From assembly GCA_023014335.1 (NCBI GenBank), contig JAECYW010000014.1, forward strand, positions 1,860,001 through 1,924,000: a DNA stretch of 64,000 bases, given 5' to 3'. Shown here in pieces: positions 1-13,500 of this stretch; positions within the stretch are counted from its first letter, which is position 1, and every line of letters starts with the position of its first letter. Source of the DNA: Galerina marginata. Lineage: Eukaryota > Basidiomycota > Agaricomycetes > Agaricales > Galerinaceae. Position numbers and translations under genes: made by a program. The notes beneath the pieces were generated by a model, which worked only from the letters and a program-made list of their open reading frames with translations, was not told where the DNA came from and ran no database searches.

Positions 1-3000
1 GAAGCCTGCTGAGCGATGTAAGGAACCCAAAGAGAAGTACGAGGATTCTTGACGGTCCGTTTGGTCTTTTTATCGACGATATCAACTGACTTAAAAAGCC
101 AGTCAATAAGAGCGTAAGCCTGTCCTCTGGCGTGTTGGTACCGCAAGCGATCCTTTGGATGAACTGCGTTGAAGTCGAAAGCTTCGATGGCTGCGAGACG
201 TTCTGCAGAGAGTTCCTTGACGTTGTTGACCGTGATATCCTGATTGTACATGTAGGTTTTGAAGTCGAGGACGTTGATCAAAATGATGAGATTGCAAAAT
301 GACATCAAGTCGACGACGGATGAAAAGTTTTCTAAATCGAAAACATGGGCATGTGCGATTTCTGTAATTAAGATAATATTAGGCAGAGAAAAGAATAAAA
401 GCAAAAAGACCAACCATATTTGTTATACCTCTGCTTTACGAGACCTTCATAATATAAGGAGGCGAGGCGGCAAAGCAGGATGCGAGTGGGAGTATGGTTG
501 GTGTTGGAAATGAAGTTATCGAGCATGAAAGCGTGAATGAGACCAATCATTGTATCGTGGATAGTTGAGGAAGCTATATAGTGACCACCCGAGCAGATAG
601 TGTGAAATGGGGTATAAACCCAGTGAGGGCAGTCAGGACCCATTACCCTAGAAATCTGGGGTCAATAAACAAGTTATAGCTAAATAGAGAAAAACTTACA
701 GCCGAGTTTTGTGGGTTAGGAGTATACCTTCCAAAATCCAATGATCCAAATTGGGAACCTCCAAAGAAAACTGAAGAAATATGTTAATGTTTGCCAGTTC
801 CAACATAGCGGCAGCTCGATCCACTTCTGGGTCAGGGTTTTTCTTCAAAAGTTCTTTCCGGGTGGCCTTCATCCAAAACTTAGCGCCGTCTTGGTTCCTA
901 ACCTCAATGACAGTACCCTGGCCATCACTATCAATGTGGCCGAGATGTAAGGCGCCGCTAAGCCCGATGAGATACCATGACATATCCGAGTAGGGATAGT
1001 GCTCGGTTTGACGGTGGCAGAAGAGGTCAGCACCAGTAGCATTCCAAGCTATAAGCTCAGAAGAGTACCCAGTGGTCGGAAGAGGACAAGTGGAGTTAGG
1101 AATGTCCAAGACGTTCAAGATTTTGCCTTTATCACCCTGGTCGATGCAATCCAGGATCTGCTGAAGGTTTCCGGTGTGATGACAATCGTTAGGGTTCTTG
1201 CTAATGACTGAGTGATCTAATAAATAGTTAGTACTTGTTCAACCAGAGAGATTGTTAAGCTTACCGTGGATACAAAGAGCGGAGGTGAGAGAGCAGATAT
1301 TGCTGAGAGAGCGCTGGGTAAATTCGATGCTGGACATTTCGCAATCAGTCAGAACAAGCTGTTTGTGGCGAACTAGATCCTGGACAGCTTCGGGCTCTAA
1401 TTCCTTGTACGCCTTTTCATCCATGATAAGGAAATTACTATAAACTCCTTTCTGTGTATGACGCGGCTTTCCATTGACGTAACAAGACTCCACGGCTTTG
1501 AGAAGCCCATAAAAGTTCTGAGCGTCAGATTTTTTCTGAAGTGATAATTCCATAGTCAGATATCTTCGGTTATATTACCAGAAATGAGACTTACGTGAAA
1601 GGTTGGATGGACAACAGTGGGCCGGCCAAAAGCATCATAAAGAACTGCGTCATTGACATCGGCAGCCTTCACTTCATCATACATCTTGACTCTCTATCTC
1701 AGAGGATTTAGTAAAAGTAGCTTAAATGTAAATATATTCTTACCTCGGGTGGATTTGTAACCACATCCAATTTAGCGTCTGGAAAGGACATTTCAATGTC
1801 CTGCTGAGGAACGTAGGTTTTCTGGTCTTCTTCCACGTTGAAGAGAGGAAGCGGCGAGTACGTGAGGAGTTTTGGGTTGGCTTTTCCTTTTCCCTTTGAC
1901 TGAGTATTGCGCTTGGGGTTCTTCTTGACGATGGGCTCTGGAACTGGGAGAGGGCGTTTTTCACCGCGCTCACGCAATTTCCTCCCCAGGTCTAAATAAG
2001 ATTAGAATTAGAATCAATACACTTAAAATAAAATTTAAATTCACCTTCGGTATTCAATGCGGGTGGATCACCAGGAGCTACAGGCTCATTAGCATCAGTT
2101 TCCTGCTCTTCCAGAGGATCTATAGAAACTAAAGTTAAAGCTAGCGACATATAAATGAATATTGGTTTACTTACCTTGAGTTCCAGGAGCTGACTGGTCA
2201 GCAGGCGCAGCAGGCGCATCTCCAGTAGTATCTATATAAACTATCAGGTTAAATCTAGAGAAAGGACATTTAGATAGATATTAATTTACCTTCTGGTTCA
2301 GGAGCTGGTGCGCCTGAACCTGAGGCTGCGCCTGAGCCTGAACCTGAGGCTGCGCCTGAGCCTGAACCTGAGGCTGCGCCTGAGCCTGAACCTGAGCCTG
2401 AACCTGAGGCTGCGCCTGAGCCTGAGCCTGAACCTGAACCTGCGCCTGCACCTGCAGAATCACCTTCACCATCTTCTTCACCATCAGGGTTTCCACTAGG
2501 CCCTTGCTGAGATGCACTAGCAATCAAGCCTGGAAGTAGAGAGCGCAGAACTGAAGCCATAGGCCAACTTTCCGAAATTGGCCCTACAATCGTAACCTCA
2601 CTAGTAGAAGGCAAAGCAGTCTTCAGATTCTGATCTAAAGGTGAAGAAGTGTTAGTATATCACAGAAGATCAATCAAGTACATCAATAATACCTGGCTTG
2701 AACCATTCAATCTCAGAGTCAGTCATGTTTTCGATATCACTCCAAGGTAGCTCAGTAGCCAGATATTGCATGGCTAGATACGGCTGAGTAGATCCTTCAG
2801 CTATACCGAATAAAGTCAACCAGATCATCCTTTCGATGCGCTTGATGATTTCAGGCTTTTGATTGCCCAAAGCCTTGGAAAACTTGAAATTTCTAGTAAG
2901 AATATTGCTTCAAAAGTTAAATTGAAAATAAAGACTTACACCAATCATCTCCGCTTTATCCCAGGAAAAGGAACATAGCTTAAGGTCGCTAAGCAACATA

Positions 3001-4113
3001 ATCGGAGAAACCAGTAAAGCTATCTGAAGAGAAAGCCGGAAGCCAGCATGTTTATAGTCCTCGGTAAGCTTGGTGAATATGGCCTTTTCTGCCGGTGTTA
3101 AGGAACTACTGACTCTATAAAGGTAAAGTTGATGATTAAAGATAAAGGATATATATAATATAAATCTGCTTACTCCTCGGAAGGGAAAAACAAGTCATTT
3201 AGATCATTTGGAACATCCGGTATACTATAGCTGTCCGGAGTGTATTCCATCGTCAACAAATGCCTAAGATGCATGGCAGCGAGTTGTAAATTCCATAGAG
3301 TTTGCAAGGAGCCGCTATTGGCCTCGACGTTGCATAAAAACTTGAGCGTGCTCAGGTGTATATTGTTAGTGGCGTAAGGAGTTTGCAGGGTATCTTGGCT
3401 CCTGAAATTTGCCCGTGCGTCTAGCAGTATAGACCGACAATCATTCACCAGTGATAACCTCTGCAAATATTCAGAATAAAAGACGTAAATAATATAAAAA
3501 GAAACATACGCGTAAGCTCAATTTAGGAAGAGGGAGTTTGGGATGCTGTGGAACCAGTATCGTGGATTGCCTGCCAAGTAACCAGGCAGCAACATCCAAA
3601 ACGCGATATGAACAGACCAAAATGGCAAGGTCGTTGTTGACTTTGACAGGTTTCTTGCCTTTTTTGTAGGCTACCACAGTATTGCTGGGGGCAGGCTCGC
3701 CAGTTTCCATGTCTGGACCCTCAATACGCAGGAGCTGGCGAAGTCCACTATCCCCTGTGATGCGGTGTGCTCCAAAGCGCTTTTCAAACATATCCATTGA
3801 GTTACCGAAGTGCTTCAGATTGAAACCCCAGATAAGAATAGCGTTTTAAAACCCTTAAATTGAACTGTACCTTCAGCAACTTGTCTAAAGTACTGGAACC
3901 CTGGAAAACATCTGCAAGAACTGGCTCAGTTAAGCTATCAGTATCCCATGGGAATGCTGCAAGCAGCAAAGAGTTTGCTCTGGGAGAATAAGCCGCTGTG
4001 GCTGGAGCTGGAGCTAAGAAACAACTGAATCAACAAGGCTTTTAGTTCAGTAAATGGTTTGAAATAATACCCTGAGAGAGGGGCTGAGAAGAAGAAGAAG
4101 CATTAGTAGACAT
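1..4113 (-). CDS. JmjC-domain-like protein, 3' end outside the window
   Basis: Multi-exon gene read leftward from an ATG at 4113 ([14 protein letters not shown]) through more than ten short introns. The central exon (about 1118-696) reads [19 protein letters not shown] followed by QGTVIEV and AKFW. This fits the JmjC double-stranded beta-helix, with the HxD iron ligands in HID at about 929-937. The next exon has [18 protein letters not shown] (about 560-630), a good candidate for the distal metal-binding His. Proteins of this fold are Fe(II)/2-oxoglutarate oxygenases (histone demethylases or protein hydroxylases). The substrate here is unknown, and fungal members are highly expanded. The N-terminal half has no domain I recognise and contains a Gly/Ser/Ala repeat (2303-2460) and a basic stretch near 1900. 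The last visible exon ([19 protein letters not shown]) has a truncated paralogue at 57318-57990. Exon borders are approximate; family call fairly secure, function inferred. Confidence 0.72.
2303..2460. repeat. Coding minisatellite (Gly/Ser/Ala) in the JmjC-like gene
   Basis: Imperfect tandem repeats built from CCTGAGCCTGAACCTGAGG and GCTGCG blocks. In the gene frame (minus strand) they read as [19 protein letters not shown] low-complexity sequence; the other frames give Gln/Val- and Leu/Arg-rich shadows. The repeat lies in the N-terminal half, far from the JmjC region, and probably encodes a flexible linker prone to length change. Confidence 0.8.
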
Positions 4114-4164
4114 ATTCAAGAAAAGAAGCAAGAGTTGTAAAGGGAAGTTGAGGTTGAGGTTGAG

Positions 4165-4380
4165 ATTGACAGTAGGAGGCTAAAAGAAATCAACTTCAAC
4201 ATGCGTCTTAGGTCAGGCATGTGGCTGTGCTAACCCTAAGAGGACCGACGCGTCGGTCCTCTTAGGGTTAGGACTGTAGGAGGCGAAAAGAAATCAACTT
4301 CAACATGCATCTTAGGTCAGGCATGTGGCTGTGCTAACCCTAAGAGGACCGACGCGTCGGTCCTCTTAGGGTTAGGACTG
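4165..4380. repeat. 104-bp tandem duplication with two 42-bp telomere-like palindromes
   Basis: Two copies of a 104-bp block, each ending in a perfect 42-bp palindrome (4230-4271 and 4334-4375). Each arm begins CTAACCCTAAGAGGACC and the centre is GACGCGTC. The outer ten bases match 1.7 units of the TTAGGG telomere repeat in inverted orientation. Each palindrome is preceded by GTGGCTGTG, which at other sites pairs with CACAGCCAC to lengthen the stem. The pair lies about 120 bp upstream of the start codon of the JmjC-like gene. Function is unknown; the palindromes could extrude cruciforms. Confidence 0.9.
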
Positions 4381-7300
4381 TACTCTAGCACGACCGCATG
4401 AAAGTTCACTTAGGCAAACTGTGGCTTTTGAATATATAAATAATGATATCTTTAAAGTTGTACTTCTAACTAATTAAACCATAGTTGAAGGTAAAACAAT
4501 CAACTACAGAAGACCCAAAGACATGTGGCTGTAAAGCCTAAAAATATATATTAACATAGACTTCTAACTTAAACAGTCCTACTACAAATCTAGCCTACTA
4601 CACGCCAGCGAGCGGGTCTCCCATGGTGCAGTTCGCACCCTGCTTCAAGCCGTGCCGGTTTCCTCAGAACCCGCAGCCTTTGAATTGTTGAGCCTTCCCG
4701 CAGCCCCGTACCGTGATTCCCATCACCATTGCCAACCGCGAGCTTGAGCCACAAGGGACTTGACGTACCTGGTTCTCAACCCCCACCCACGCTGCAGCCG
4801 TAAGTAAGCCAATCGTTCCTATTTTCTTCGTGCTGACGCCGCATTCGTCGTGTTTAGGCTGTGATGCACCGAAGTACGATCACGCATACTGCAAAGGAAA
4901 TCGGTCAATGAAGACCAAACGAATCGCCGCGGATAGACCTACCTGAGCGTAACCCAGCCAGGATGATGATTCAGATGGTTGTCGGGGTGCGGCTAGGAGT
5001 CGGTGGTGCGAGGTGTTGTGGTGGATAGCCGTCGGTTTGCTTCAGGTCGCAGCCTTGGGACCCGGAAGAGGGAGGAAGACTGGGGGGACGAGATACAGTT
5101 TGAAGGCGGGTGAGTGGGCATTAAATCCGGCGGCGCGGGAGGCTCGACGCACAGGTTGCGGGTCGCGAATGCAAGTAGGTGGGCGTTGCATACCGGCGAC
5201 GCGGGTGCCAAACGATGGGGGAGAGCAATGGCCGCGGGAGGCCAGACGCACAAGCCCCCGAATCCCCGAATACGAGTATGGGGGCCTGGGTCGCTGCGGT
5301 CGCGATTGTGCGTCGTGAGTGCAAACAGGGGAGGGACAAGGTCGAGAGGGGGCTTGACACGTCGTCGAGTCCCCAAATCCGAGTGCGTAGGCGTGGCGAT
5401 TGCGAATGAGCCTCGCGATACGAAAGAATCGGGGGGAAAGGCGAGGTCGTGGGACTCGACGCACAGGCATCGAGTCCGCGAATGCGAGAGCGGCCGTCGT
5501 CCGCAAAACGGCGGTGGAGGGGGAAAGGGCAGCGGGTTCGCAGCAGCGGTGACATGGGAGAGGGTGGTGACGAATGCCCGCGCGTGCTCGCCGTAACACG
5601 GCGTGAGGCGCCAGGTCGTATAGCAGGGGAGTTTGGGCTGCTCGCTGCCCGTCGTCGTCAACGTGGCAGCAATGGACGGCTGCGAGACCTGCTAATTGGT
5701 TAGCAGAGCGATGGTGGGGATGGCGGGGTGGGTGCTTACCTACTCCCATTGTCCATACCTCGCGTGCCCACTTCCTCACCCTTGCTACCGTTTCCTCGCC
5801 CCCTACGTCTGCCGTGGCACGCACACCGGCGTCGGTTCATGTTGATGAACCCGTTTTCTTGGTCGTTGTCGGCGATTTGCGTCGAGCGGGAGCCGCGGGA
5901 GCCGCTGAGGCCCTGCTACCGTGGTGACCTGGCGTCCGTGGTGGGCGGCATCGAAGGCGATGGAGGATGGGGTGGAAGGTGGAGGCGGTGGTGAGAGGCG
6001 TGGTGATGGGTGGAAGCAAGAGTCAACGCGTGACAAGTCACGGCGTTGTTGACGCGATATAGGCACCCGCGACAAGTCCAGCAGTTGCACGGGGGGATGA
6101 GGCAGGGCCAACGGGGTGAGACTTTTCAAAAGACAGATTTTTGAAATTGATTTCCCAGAGGCAGGCTGCAGGAAATCAACAAGCCCAACGCGGACGCGAC
6201 GCGACGCGCTTTCGTGAGATCGTGATCTGAGCAGCTGACATGTTTGATCACATGACATGTTGAACTTCACGCGGTAAGTTGAACTTCAACGTTGTTTCGA
6301 ACTTCAACTTCCACCACAACCATCCCTGCCCCTGCCCGTGTGCCCCTCCTCCAAATGATGTGGGCCGGGCTTGACCACCTCTTCAGTCATGACCGAGGCC
6401 GATGACGCATGCCGTCCGCCTCCTCAACCGTCGTCAACGTGGATTAGGCCTCCTCACCACCTCCAACATCCTCGAAAGGCGTCGACATGGAGGACACCCG
6501 GTCACCTCCATCACCTCTGCGAACAACGCCGAGCGTGCCCACTGCCCCCAACAAATGGCGTCGACGCGCACGACGCGTAGGATACAGACCCACCATCTCC
6601 GCTTTCCCAACCGTCGACAACGTGGACGCCGCCACCTCACCACCACCTCACCACCACACTCATCAATGGGCGTCAACGTGGAGGACGTACGCCCTCCTTC
6701 TTCGTCTCCTCAACCTGCGCTGATCATCGCCACCACCACCATGGCCGCCTCTTCCAACGGCGCCGGGCACTGGTCACGTTCACCACCCCGCCTCCTCCAC
6801 GAACGACGTCGACACGCACCAACGCGAATGATACAGACGACGCAGACCCACCGTCTCCCCCTTCCCGAGCGTCATCGACACCAGTGACACCCCACCCCTA
6901 CCACCTCCACGTCATCCGCCATTGAAGGCAGGTTTAAAACTTCGAGGACGAAGGGACGAATACGAAGGACCGAGGACGAGAGGACGGATACAAAGGACCA
7001 AGGACGAGAGAGTCCAACACGATGGGTCGAGGAAGAGGTAAATACGAACGACCGAGGGCGAGGTTTCACGCCCGTCGAAAGGGGGCTGCAGGCACACCCT
7101 ACTTGCACGCGGGTACGTATTCCCTCCGCGCTCACTTCGCGCCATGCTGACATTCACCTCCCGCATCCCACGTTCCAAAGCCCCTGCCACGCTACCTCAT
7201 GAACAAACGACGGCAACGACGACTGGAAAAGTCGAGACTGCTGTCCATGCAACAGCAGTAGTCTACCGTCCCGCTTCTCGACCTCCCGCGGCTCTTTTCT

Positions 7301-8700
7301 GTTGCCCCACACTGTGCTCCTGGCTTCCCAGCGAGCCTATGACCACACCCAGTAAGTCCTGAACTTACCTCAGTAGTTGTGTAGCTAACACCTGCCTCAC
7401 AGTACCCTCCTCTGCAAACGGCGTCAATACGCACCGGCGCGGACACCTGGACCACGCTGGACCACCGTCTCCGCTTCCCCAATCGACGTCGACGCCGGCA
7501 TGTGCTCCCTTGTACTGTCTACACATTATCTATTCTTTTAGCCTATGTAGTCAAGGTGTAGATACAAATAAAATTTATTTCCAAATATCCCTTGTGCATT
7601 ATAAGCAAACCTAAGGAATCCTGAGATGAAAGGCTAAGGCGAACGGGGATAGCACAAGGGGAAGTGCGGCGAGAAACAAAGTCGTACGACTTTGAAAGTC
7701 AGGTGCGTCTTGAACGTCACCTGATGTTACGTGTTGCGTGACAGTTCGCGTTGACTTAAAGTCATCGCCTCCCTCCTTCTCTCCTCTCTCCTCGAGGCGT
7801 TGGCTTGAAACCTTCGCCTCCGTTTTTCTCTTCTCCAGCGAATCCGCCCGGATAGGCCGATAGCGCATCCCCCATCGGGGGGGGTGCCACGCTGTTTCTA
7901 TTTCTTCTTTTTCTTCTTTTGTTTTCTTCTTCTTGGCTTTTCTGTCCGCGAAGGCGACTCGGAGGCGTAAGGCTCTGGCTGTGACGGCCATCCGATGTCG
8001 CCTCTGTTAGCCTTCGCGGTTCCTGCGCACCAACCGTTCACCAAGTAAGTTCTTCTTACTTTTTTACTTACTTTTTGAGTTTATTCCCCAACCCACAGGT
8101 TGCTGGCAGATACACGCGATCACACGCGATCCAACACGATCCCTGTCGTCTACGTGGCCCTCGATCCGCCGCCTCCTTGGCCACATATCCATCTCGCCTC
8201 TCCTCCGGTCGCCTCCATCACGCTTTGGTGGCCACGTCAGCAGTCCGGTGGACTCGCCTCGCCTCCATCTGCTGCACCCTCACCGTCATGCTCGACTCGG
8301 CTCGCGTCACCTGCCTCGTCGTCGTCGGGGCCAGCGCAGGTGTCACGGCGTACCTCCCTTTCCATTTTGCGCCACCACCCCCGGCCAAGCGTCACCTCGG
8401 TATTCGACACCTTCCGTAAACCCACCAAGTCCTCCGCTGCCTCTGCCTCTCCTTCCGCCAAGTTCAGCGCCACGTCGTCACTGCTTTATTTCACCTCGGT
8501 CACCATCCCCTCCGCTCCCTGTCTACCATAACGCCTGCAGGAGCAAGTGCTTGGCGCTGGAGGGGTCATGCATCCTCAACGAGTCTCCTCCCGCGGCGGT
8601 TGCATTCGTCGGCGCGATATCAATATGAGGGTGCTACCAGTGAGTAAATACTCGTTTGGGGTTTGATAACTTGCTTACCTGATTTACCTGATAGATAATA
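4381..8700. other. GC-rich stretch without a convincing gene
   Basis: From about 4600 the sequence turns GC-rich and is full of CG, TCGTCG and CCACC runs. Long open frames occur on both strands but are low-complexity (Arg/Pro/Ser), overlap each other and show no family resemblance. Degenerate repeats are visible: a block around 6550-6610 recurs near 6780-6870 and 7400-7490, each with a GTCGACRCGCAC-like start and a CCACCRTCTCC core. I see no supported coding, tRNA or rRNA gene. Possibly decayed host sequence. Confidence 0.55.
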
Positions 8701-9580
8701 GCTTCTTTTCACATTCCGGAGGTCTTCCCCCACCCGGAAGAGGGTATTTTCGAAGTCAAGGCCACTGCCGGTGATACTCATCTCGGAGGTGAAGATTTCG
8801 ATAACCGTCTTGTCAACCACTTCGGTTCAAGCGCAAGAACAAGAAGGATTTGTCCTCTAACCCCCCTTGCCGTTCGTCGCCTCCGTACCGCTTGCGAACG
8901 GGCTAAGCGTACCCTCTCCTCCGCGGCTCAAACCTCCATCGAGATCGACTCTCTATTCGAGGGTATCGACTTCTATACCTCCCTCACTCGTGCTCGCTTT
9001 GAGGAGCTCTGCCAGGACCTCTTCCGCAGCACCCTCGAACCCGTCGAGAAGGTCCTCCGCGACTCCAAAATCGACAAGGGCAACAACGTTCACGAAATTG
9101 TCTTAGTCGGCGGCTCCACCCGTATCCCATGTATCGTCAAGCTTGTCTCTGACTTCTTCAACGGCAAGGAGCCCAACAAGAGCATCAACCCCGACGAGGC
9201 TGTTGCTTACGGTGCTGCTGTCCAGGCTGCTTTTCTTTCCGGTGACACCTCCGAGAAGACCCAGGATCTCCTCCTCCTTGATGTTGCTCCTCTATCGCTC
9301 GGTATTGAGACCGCTGGTGGATTCCGGAGGTCCTCCCCCACCCCAATACCTCTCCGGCTGCGTGTAGGACGACCCCGCCCTTTTCGTACGACCTTCGACC
9401 TCAACCTCAATGAATCCCCTCCCGCCGCGGTTGCTTTGTTGGCGCGATATCAACTTGAGGGCGTCACTATCGTCCACGGTGCCATGCGGGAAGGGCAAGG
9501 GTTTATGAGGTACTACGAGTAAGTAAATACCCGTTTGAGGTTCAAATAACTTGCTTACCTGATAAATTGTAGCTTTCCCC
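8575..9580. repeat. Direct duplication flanking the Hsp70 fragment
   Basis: About 130-170 bp is repeated in the same orientation on each side of the Hsp70-like fragment (about 8575-8710 and 9405-9580). Shared landmarks are TCCTCCCGCGGCGGTTGC-like sequence, GGCGCGATATCAA, GAGTAAGTAAATAC-like sequence and CAACTTGCTTACCTGAT-like sequence. A shorter match, ATTCCGGAGGTCYTCCCCCA, occurs at 8714 and 9320. Copies differ at several positions, so the event is not recent. Confidence 0.65.
8725..9335 (+). pseudogene. Hsp70 (cytosolic SSA-type) fragment
   Basis: The plus strand encodes the second half of an Hsp70 ATPase domain: [72 protein letters not shown] and [20 protein letters not shown] can be read. 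Hsp70s are ATP-driven chaperones of about 640-650 residues; this piece covers about 200 residues. It starts and ends abruptly, has no substrate-binding domain, and carries at least two frameshifts near 8821-8865, where the [12 protein letters not shown] region slips frame. It has no intron inside, so a retro-copy or a broken gene fragment is possible. It cannot make a working chaperone. Confidence 0.9.
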
Positions 9581-10518
9581 TCCGCCCCCTGACCTAGCCA
9601 CAATCCCAACATCCTCGTTCAACGGTCGACAGGTCGCGCCATCAAGCCCAGTTGACGGTTACAAACCCTTTCCAACCGGCGAGGTAAGTAACATTTTCAT
9701 ATCATCGTCGAAGGATCGCTCACCTCCCTTAAGCTCAGTCGGGTCTTTCACAAACAAGATCAAATGTCCCCCGTTGCTTGGCCACCCACCTTGTCTCTCG
9801 CCTCGCGCTCACCAAGAAACGAGCAGGCCGCATAAAACACGGGGCAGTTGAAACAAACCACGGGGTTCCAGTCGCCGCCGTGGTTCATCTCTCCCCTCTC
9901 GTGTTGCCTCTCCTCTCTCCTCCCCTCTCCTCTCGCGTCAGCCTCTGCTCTCGCGTCGCCTCTCCTCTCGCATCGCCTCTCAGCTCCTCCCTTCTCCTTG
10001 CCTTAACTTAACCTGGATGCCGACCTTTACAACCTGCTGGAGGCCGCCCCCCATCCATACGTCGTCTGGTCTTTCAACATCTTACCCTGCGCTGTCGCCG
10101 TCGTCGCCGCCGTCGTCGCCGACTGCTCCTGCGCTTTCCTTTTCCAATACCCAACTAACCTCCCCTTCAACCCCCAACCTATCTATCCCCAACCTCCCTG
10201 CACCGCTGTCGCCGCTGTGATTCACTTCACCGCCAATCTTGCCTCATGCTAATCTTGCCTGGCTTTGTCTCAACTCATGACTCTTTAGCTAATTTTAATT
10301 GACCTTATAATACTTTAGTATATTAATTTTTTCTATTCTCTCAAGGGCTCTATTGTAACTTGATTGATCCTTGGTAAATCATATATAAGTATGCTACTAA
10401 GGTTTGGAACTGCAATTTTAGTAGTTACAGCCTCTAGGTTAGCTCTAATAGCTTGTGACGCCTTTTTAAGAAGTCTTGTGACATCTGGATGTTAGTCTTC
10501 TTGTTATCAACCTTCATC
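9581..10518. other. Intergenic, no gene seen
   Basis: Starts GC-rich with pyrimidine runs (CTCTCCTCTCGCGTC-type repeats at 9890-9990 and CGTCGTCGCCG near 10090) and turns AT-rich after about 10240. Small frames here are low-complexity and unsupported. The last 200 bp would contain the promoter of the Tet-like gene. Confidence 0.5.
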
Positions 10519-13500
10519 ATGTCCAGCCACACTCCTGTTCTTCTCCCTATTTCTTCTTTAGAACTGGGTAACCTTTTGACAGCCTCTTTTGCAGAGCTAG
10601 AGGGGAAACCAATTGATAAGGTTACCAGTGTCTTGTGGGAGCAGAAAATGCTGTCCAAGATTGTGGCTGATCAAGCCAAATTTGTAAGTACCCTGCTGAA
10701 CTCTATATAGGCCACAGAGAAGATTCTAAATGATCTAAGATTCCCTCTATTAAAACCTGGCTCAGGAGGAGCATTTCTATGGAAGTAAAGAACCTCTCAG
10801 ACTCTGAACTCTTGCAATTTTTTGTTGGAAACCAATTTTTGCAGAAGTACCATCCAGAGGTTGCTATAGAATATCTAGACCAACTTCAACACCTCTTGGA
10901 TAAGAGGCAGGTAAGGATTTTTACAGTCCACTTAAGGTATCATCTTTAAATTCTGCTAGTTTGGAACCAATGAACCTCAACACCATCAGCTGAACTTCTT
11001 GGAAGACATTACCCGGCATGACTTTGTAGACTCCAAGGAATTTATTTCAGACTCTGGAGAGGAAGAGAATGAGGATTCCGACTATGAAGATATTGAATCT
11101 GGGTCTGTTCCTTTTGATCCTCAGTCACCGCCTCGAAAGCGTCAAAAACAGCCCCGAAAATCTATAAATAAAGCTCAAATCCCTACTTCTGTCAACCCCT
11201 CCGTATCTTCTACTACTTTTGAGGCTTTTGACAAGATGCCTATTCTTTCCAACAACCTATCGCAATGGAATCAAATCCTAGAAGCCAATCCAAGCTTTTG
11301 GGAAATGAAAGGTCGAAGCTGGAAGACTTTACTGGATGAAGCATATTCTCTTAGAAAGGTAAGTATTAATTTAAAATTTTCCTGGATGTTATTGGTCTTA
11401 TAAAACCCCAGGACCTTGCTTTATCCAAAGAATCCAATGAAGAACAATATCAGAAGGTTCTTGGAGTCTTAAGAGAGATACGGAAAGTCAAGCGTAGCAT
11501 CTATTCCCTTCCCGGATGGCAGAAGGCTATTAAGGTAAAATATCTTCCTTAATTTAAATAACTGATTAACTGGTATCTTTAGGACTCAGAATTACCGAAA
11601 AGTGTTGAACTTTGGAGCAGCCGTTATATGCTTTTCCACTGCAAGGCTCCTTTTGCAGTCTCTCTTATAAGGAAAAACAAGATTATTGAGTCATTAAGTT
11701 TGATTCTATATTCTTGGATACCTAAAGAAGAAACCCTCACTTGGACGCCTATGGATAAAATTCCGGAGTTTACAGTTAGTCACATTGTTCTCTATAAAAA
11801 TATAACATCTAACAAATCATAGGTGAAGGGCTCCAGAAAGTTAACAGCCAGCGAGGTACTACAATTTCTCAAAAAAAATCCCGACGTGATTCCTCGACAA
11901 AGTTATCCTTCTTCTATCTATTTTCTTTTGAATCGGGACAACTTCTTGATAGCCTACAAACAGTGGCTAGCCTTCGCCATAAATGAAGCAAACCAATCAG
12001 AAACCAAGGCCAAGTATATCTATGATGTGCGTCTTTATTTATTTTATTTAATTCTTAAACCGGTTTAAACTTTTCATAGCTTAACGGATTGAAAGAAGAC
12101 CAAATGATCCATTGGCTATATTCTGATCTTATGCGTGAACTCAAACAACAGATCAAGAGTGGAGCTATCGATTATTATAACAATCCTGCTCTAGAAACCA
12201 TATTGCGTAGGAGTGATATCTTTCGGGATATTAAGAAAGAACTAGGCAATAAAATACTTCAAGGGCGTCCGGTAGGTTTGATTTTCAAAATTTTAATATG
12301 ATACTGATATTATTCCAGACTGCCAAAGCTACTTGTCAAAAATGTAAAGATTTGGATGTCGACAAAAAGTGCCGAAGAAATATATATGTCTCTACAGATA
12401 ACAAGTTGGACCTTTCTCTGGCTGGCATTGGGGTTTCTTTTGCAGATAAAAAGGATCAGATTGAAGCCATTCCAGTCTGCTTTATTACTTTAATTGTCTT
12501 GAAATCTTACTGATTATTCTGGTAGGGCAATAACCTTAAAAGTGGCCAGAAACCCACTATTCTGCATCCTTCTGATAGCAGGTTACAACTGGAAGAGATT
12601 ATGTATGATGAAGAAGTCATTCAAAGATGCGGCTCTCAAGTTTTCAGGTTTTATGACCAGAAAAATCCTACAAAAATGGTATAACGTCTTTTTTAATCAA
12701 ATAATTATCTATCTTATTGGATTACAGCTGGATTTTTGGGTCTATAACCCTTTTCCAGATGAGATCTTCAAGATTCTTTTATCTAATCACGAAGGTCTTC
12801 GAGAGCTCAATCTTAAAAGCCTCAAGCGTGGATCTCAGTTTGAATTCTATTCTCAAGGAACTATGGTTCCAAGAGGTTCTCGAATTCCTATGGGAGGGCT
12901 TCCTGGAGATGCATATGTTATGTATCCAGGAATGGAGGCTTTGGATTGTGAAGGAATTAATATACTATTCAATGATGCAGAGGTTTTGCTCTTATTTTAA
13001 TTTAAAGGATTTGTCTCTAATCAATATTCTTTCTTTTAGACCTCTATGATTCTTTCGGAAGCTGCTAGAATATTTTCTTTTGATCATTTCAAAGCTCTTG
13101 ATAAGGCCAGCAATGAAGGGGACAGACTAGGCACTTCAGGGGCCACCACATATCACTGCAATAACTATACTGCACCCCTCCATAAGGACAACGACACTGT
13201 TCCTGGAATTTGTTCTCAATATCAGCTTCAAGCTCGAAAGGACCTTAAGGAGTACTCTTTTATTTACGGTGACTATCGGAAATATGTGGTGGCTAGGACA
13301 AACTCTTTATGGTATTGATTTTTAAGCTGATTAGATCCTCTGACTAATATTTGTTTTTTTAGGTCATTCAGTGGATCCACTATGCATGGAACTATGCTAC
13401 CTTCTACACTGCCTTTAAGGCCAGAAGATATTACGATTAAAAGACGTCAAGATAGTGGTCAACAGAAGCTTAGACAAAGAGATCAAGGTGGTGATGGTGG

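Noticed and set aside
4230..4375. True telomere or chromosome end
   Set aside because: Only 1.7 TTAGGG units per arm, inside gene-bearing sequence at three places; not a terminal array.
5013..5824. Overlapping long frames on both strands in GC-rich DNA
   Set aside because: Low-complexity Arg/Pro/Ser translations, several frames open at once, no family resemblance: a GC effect.
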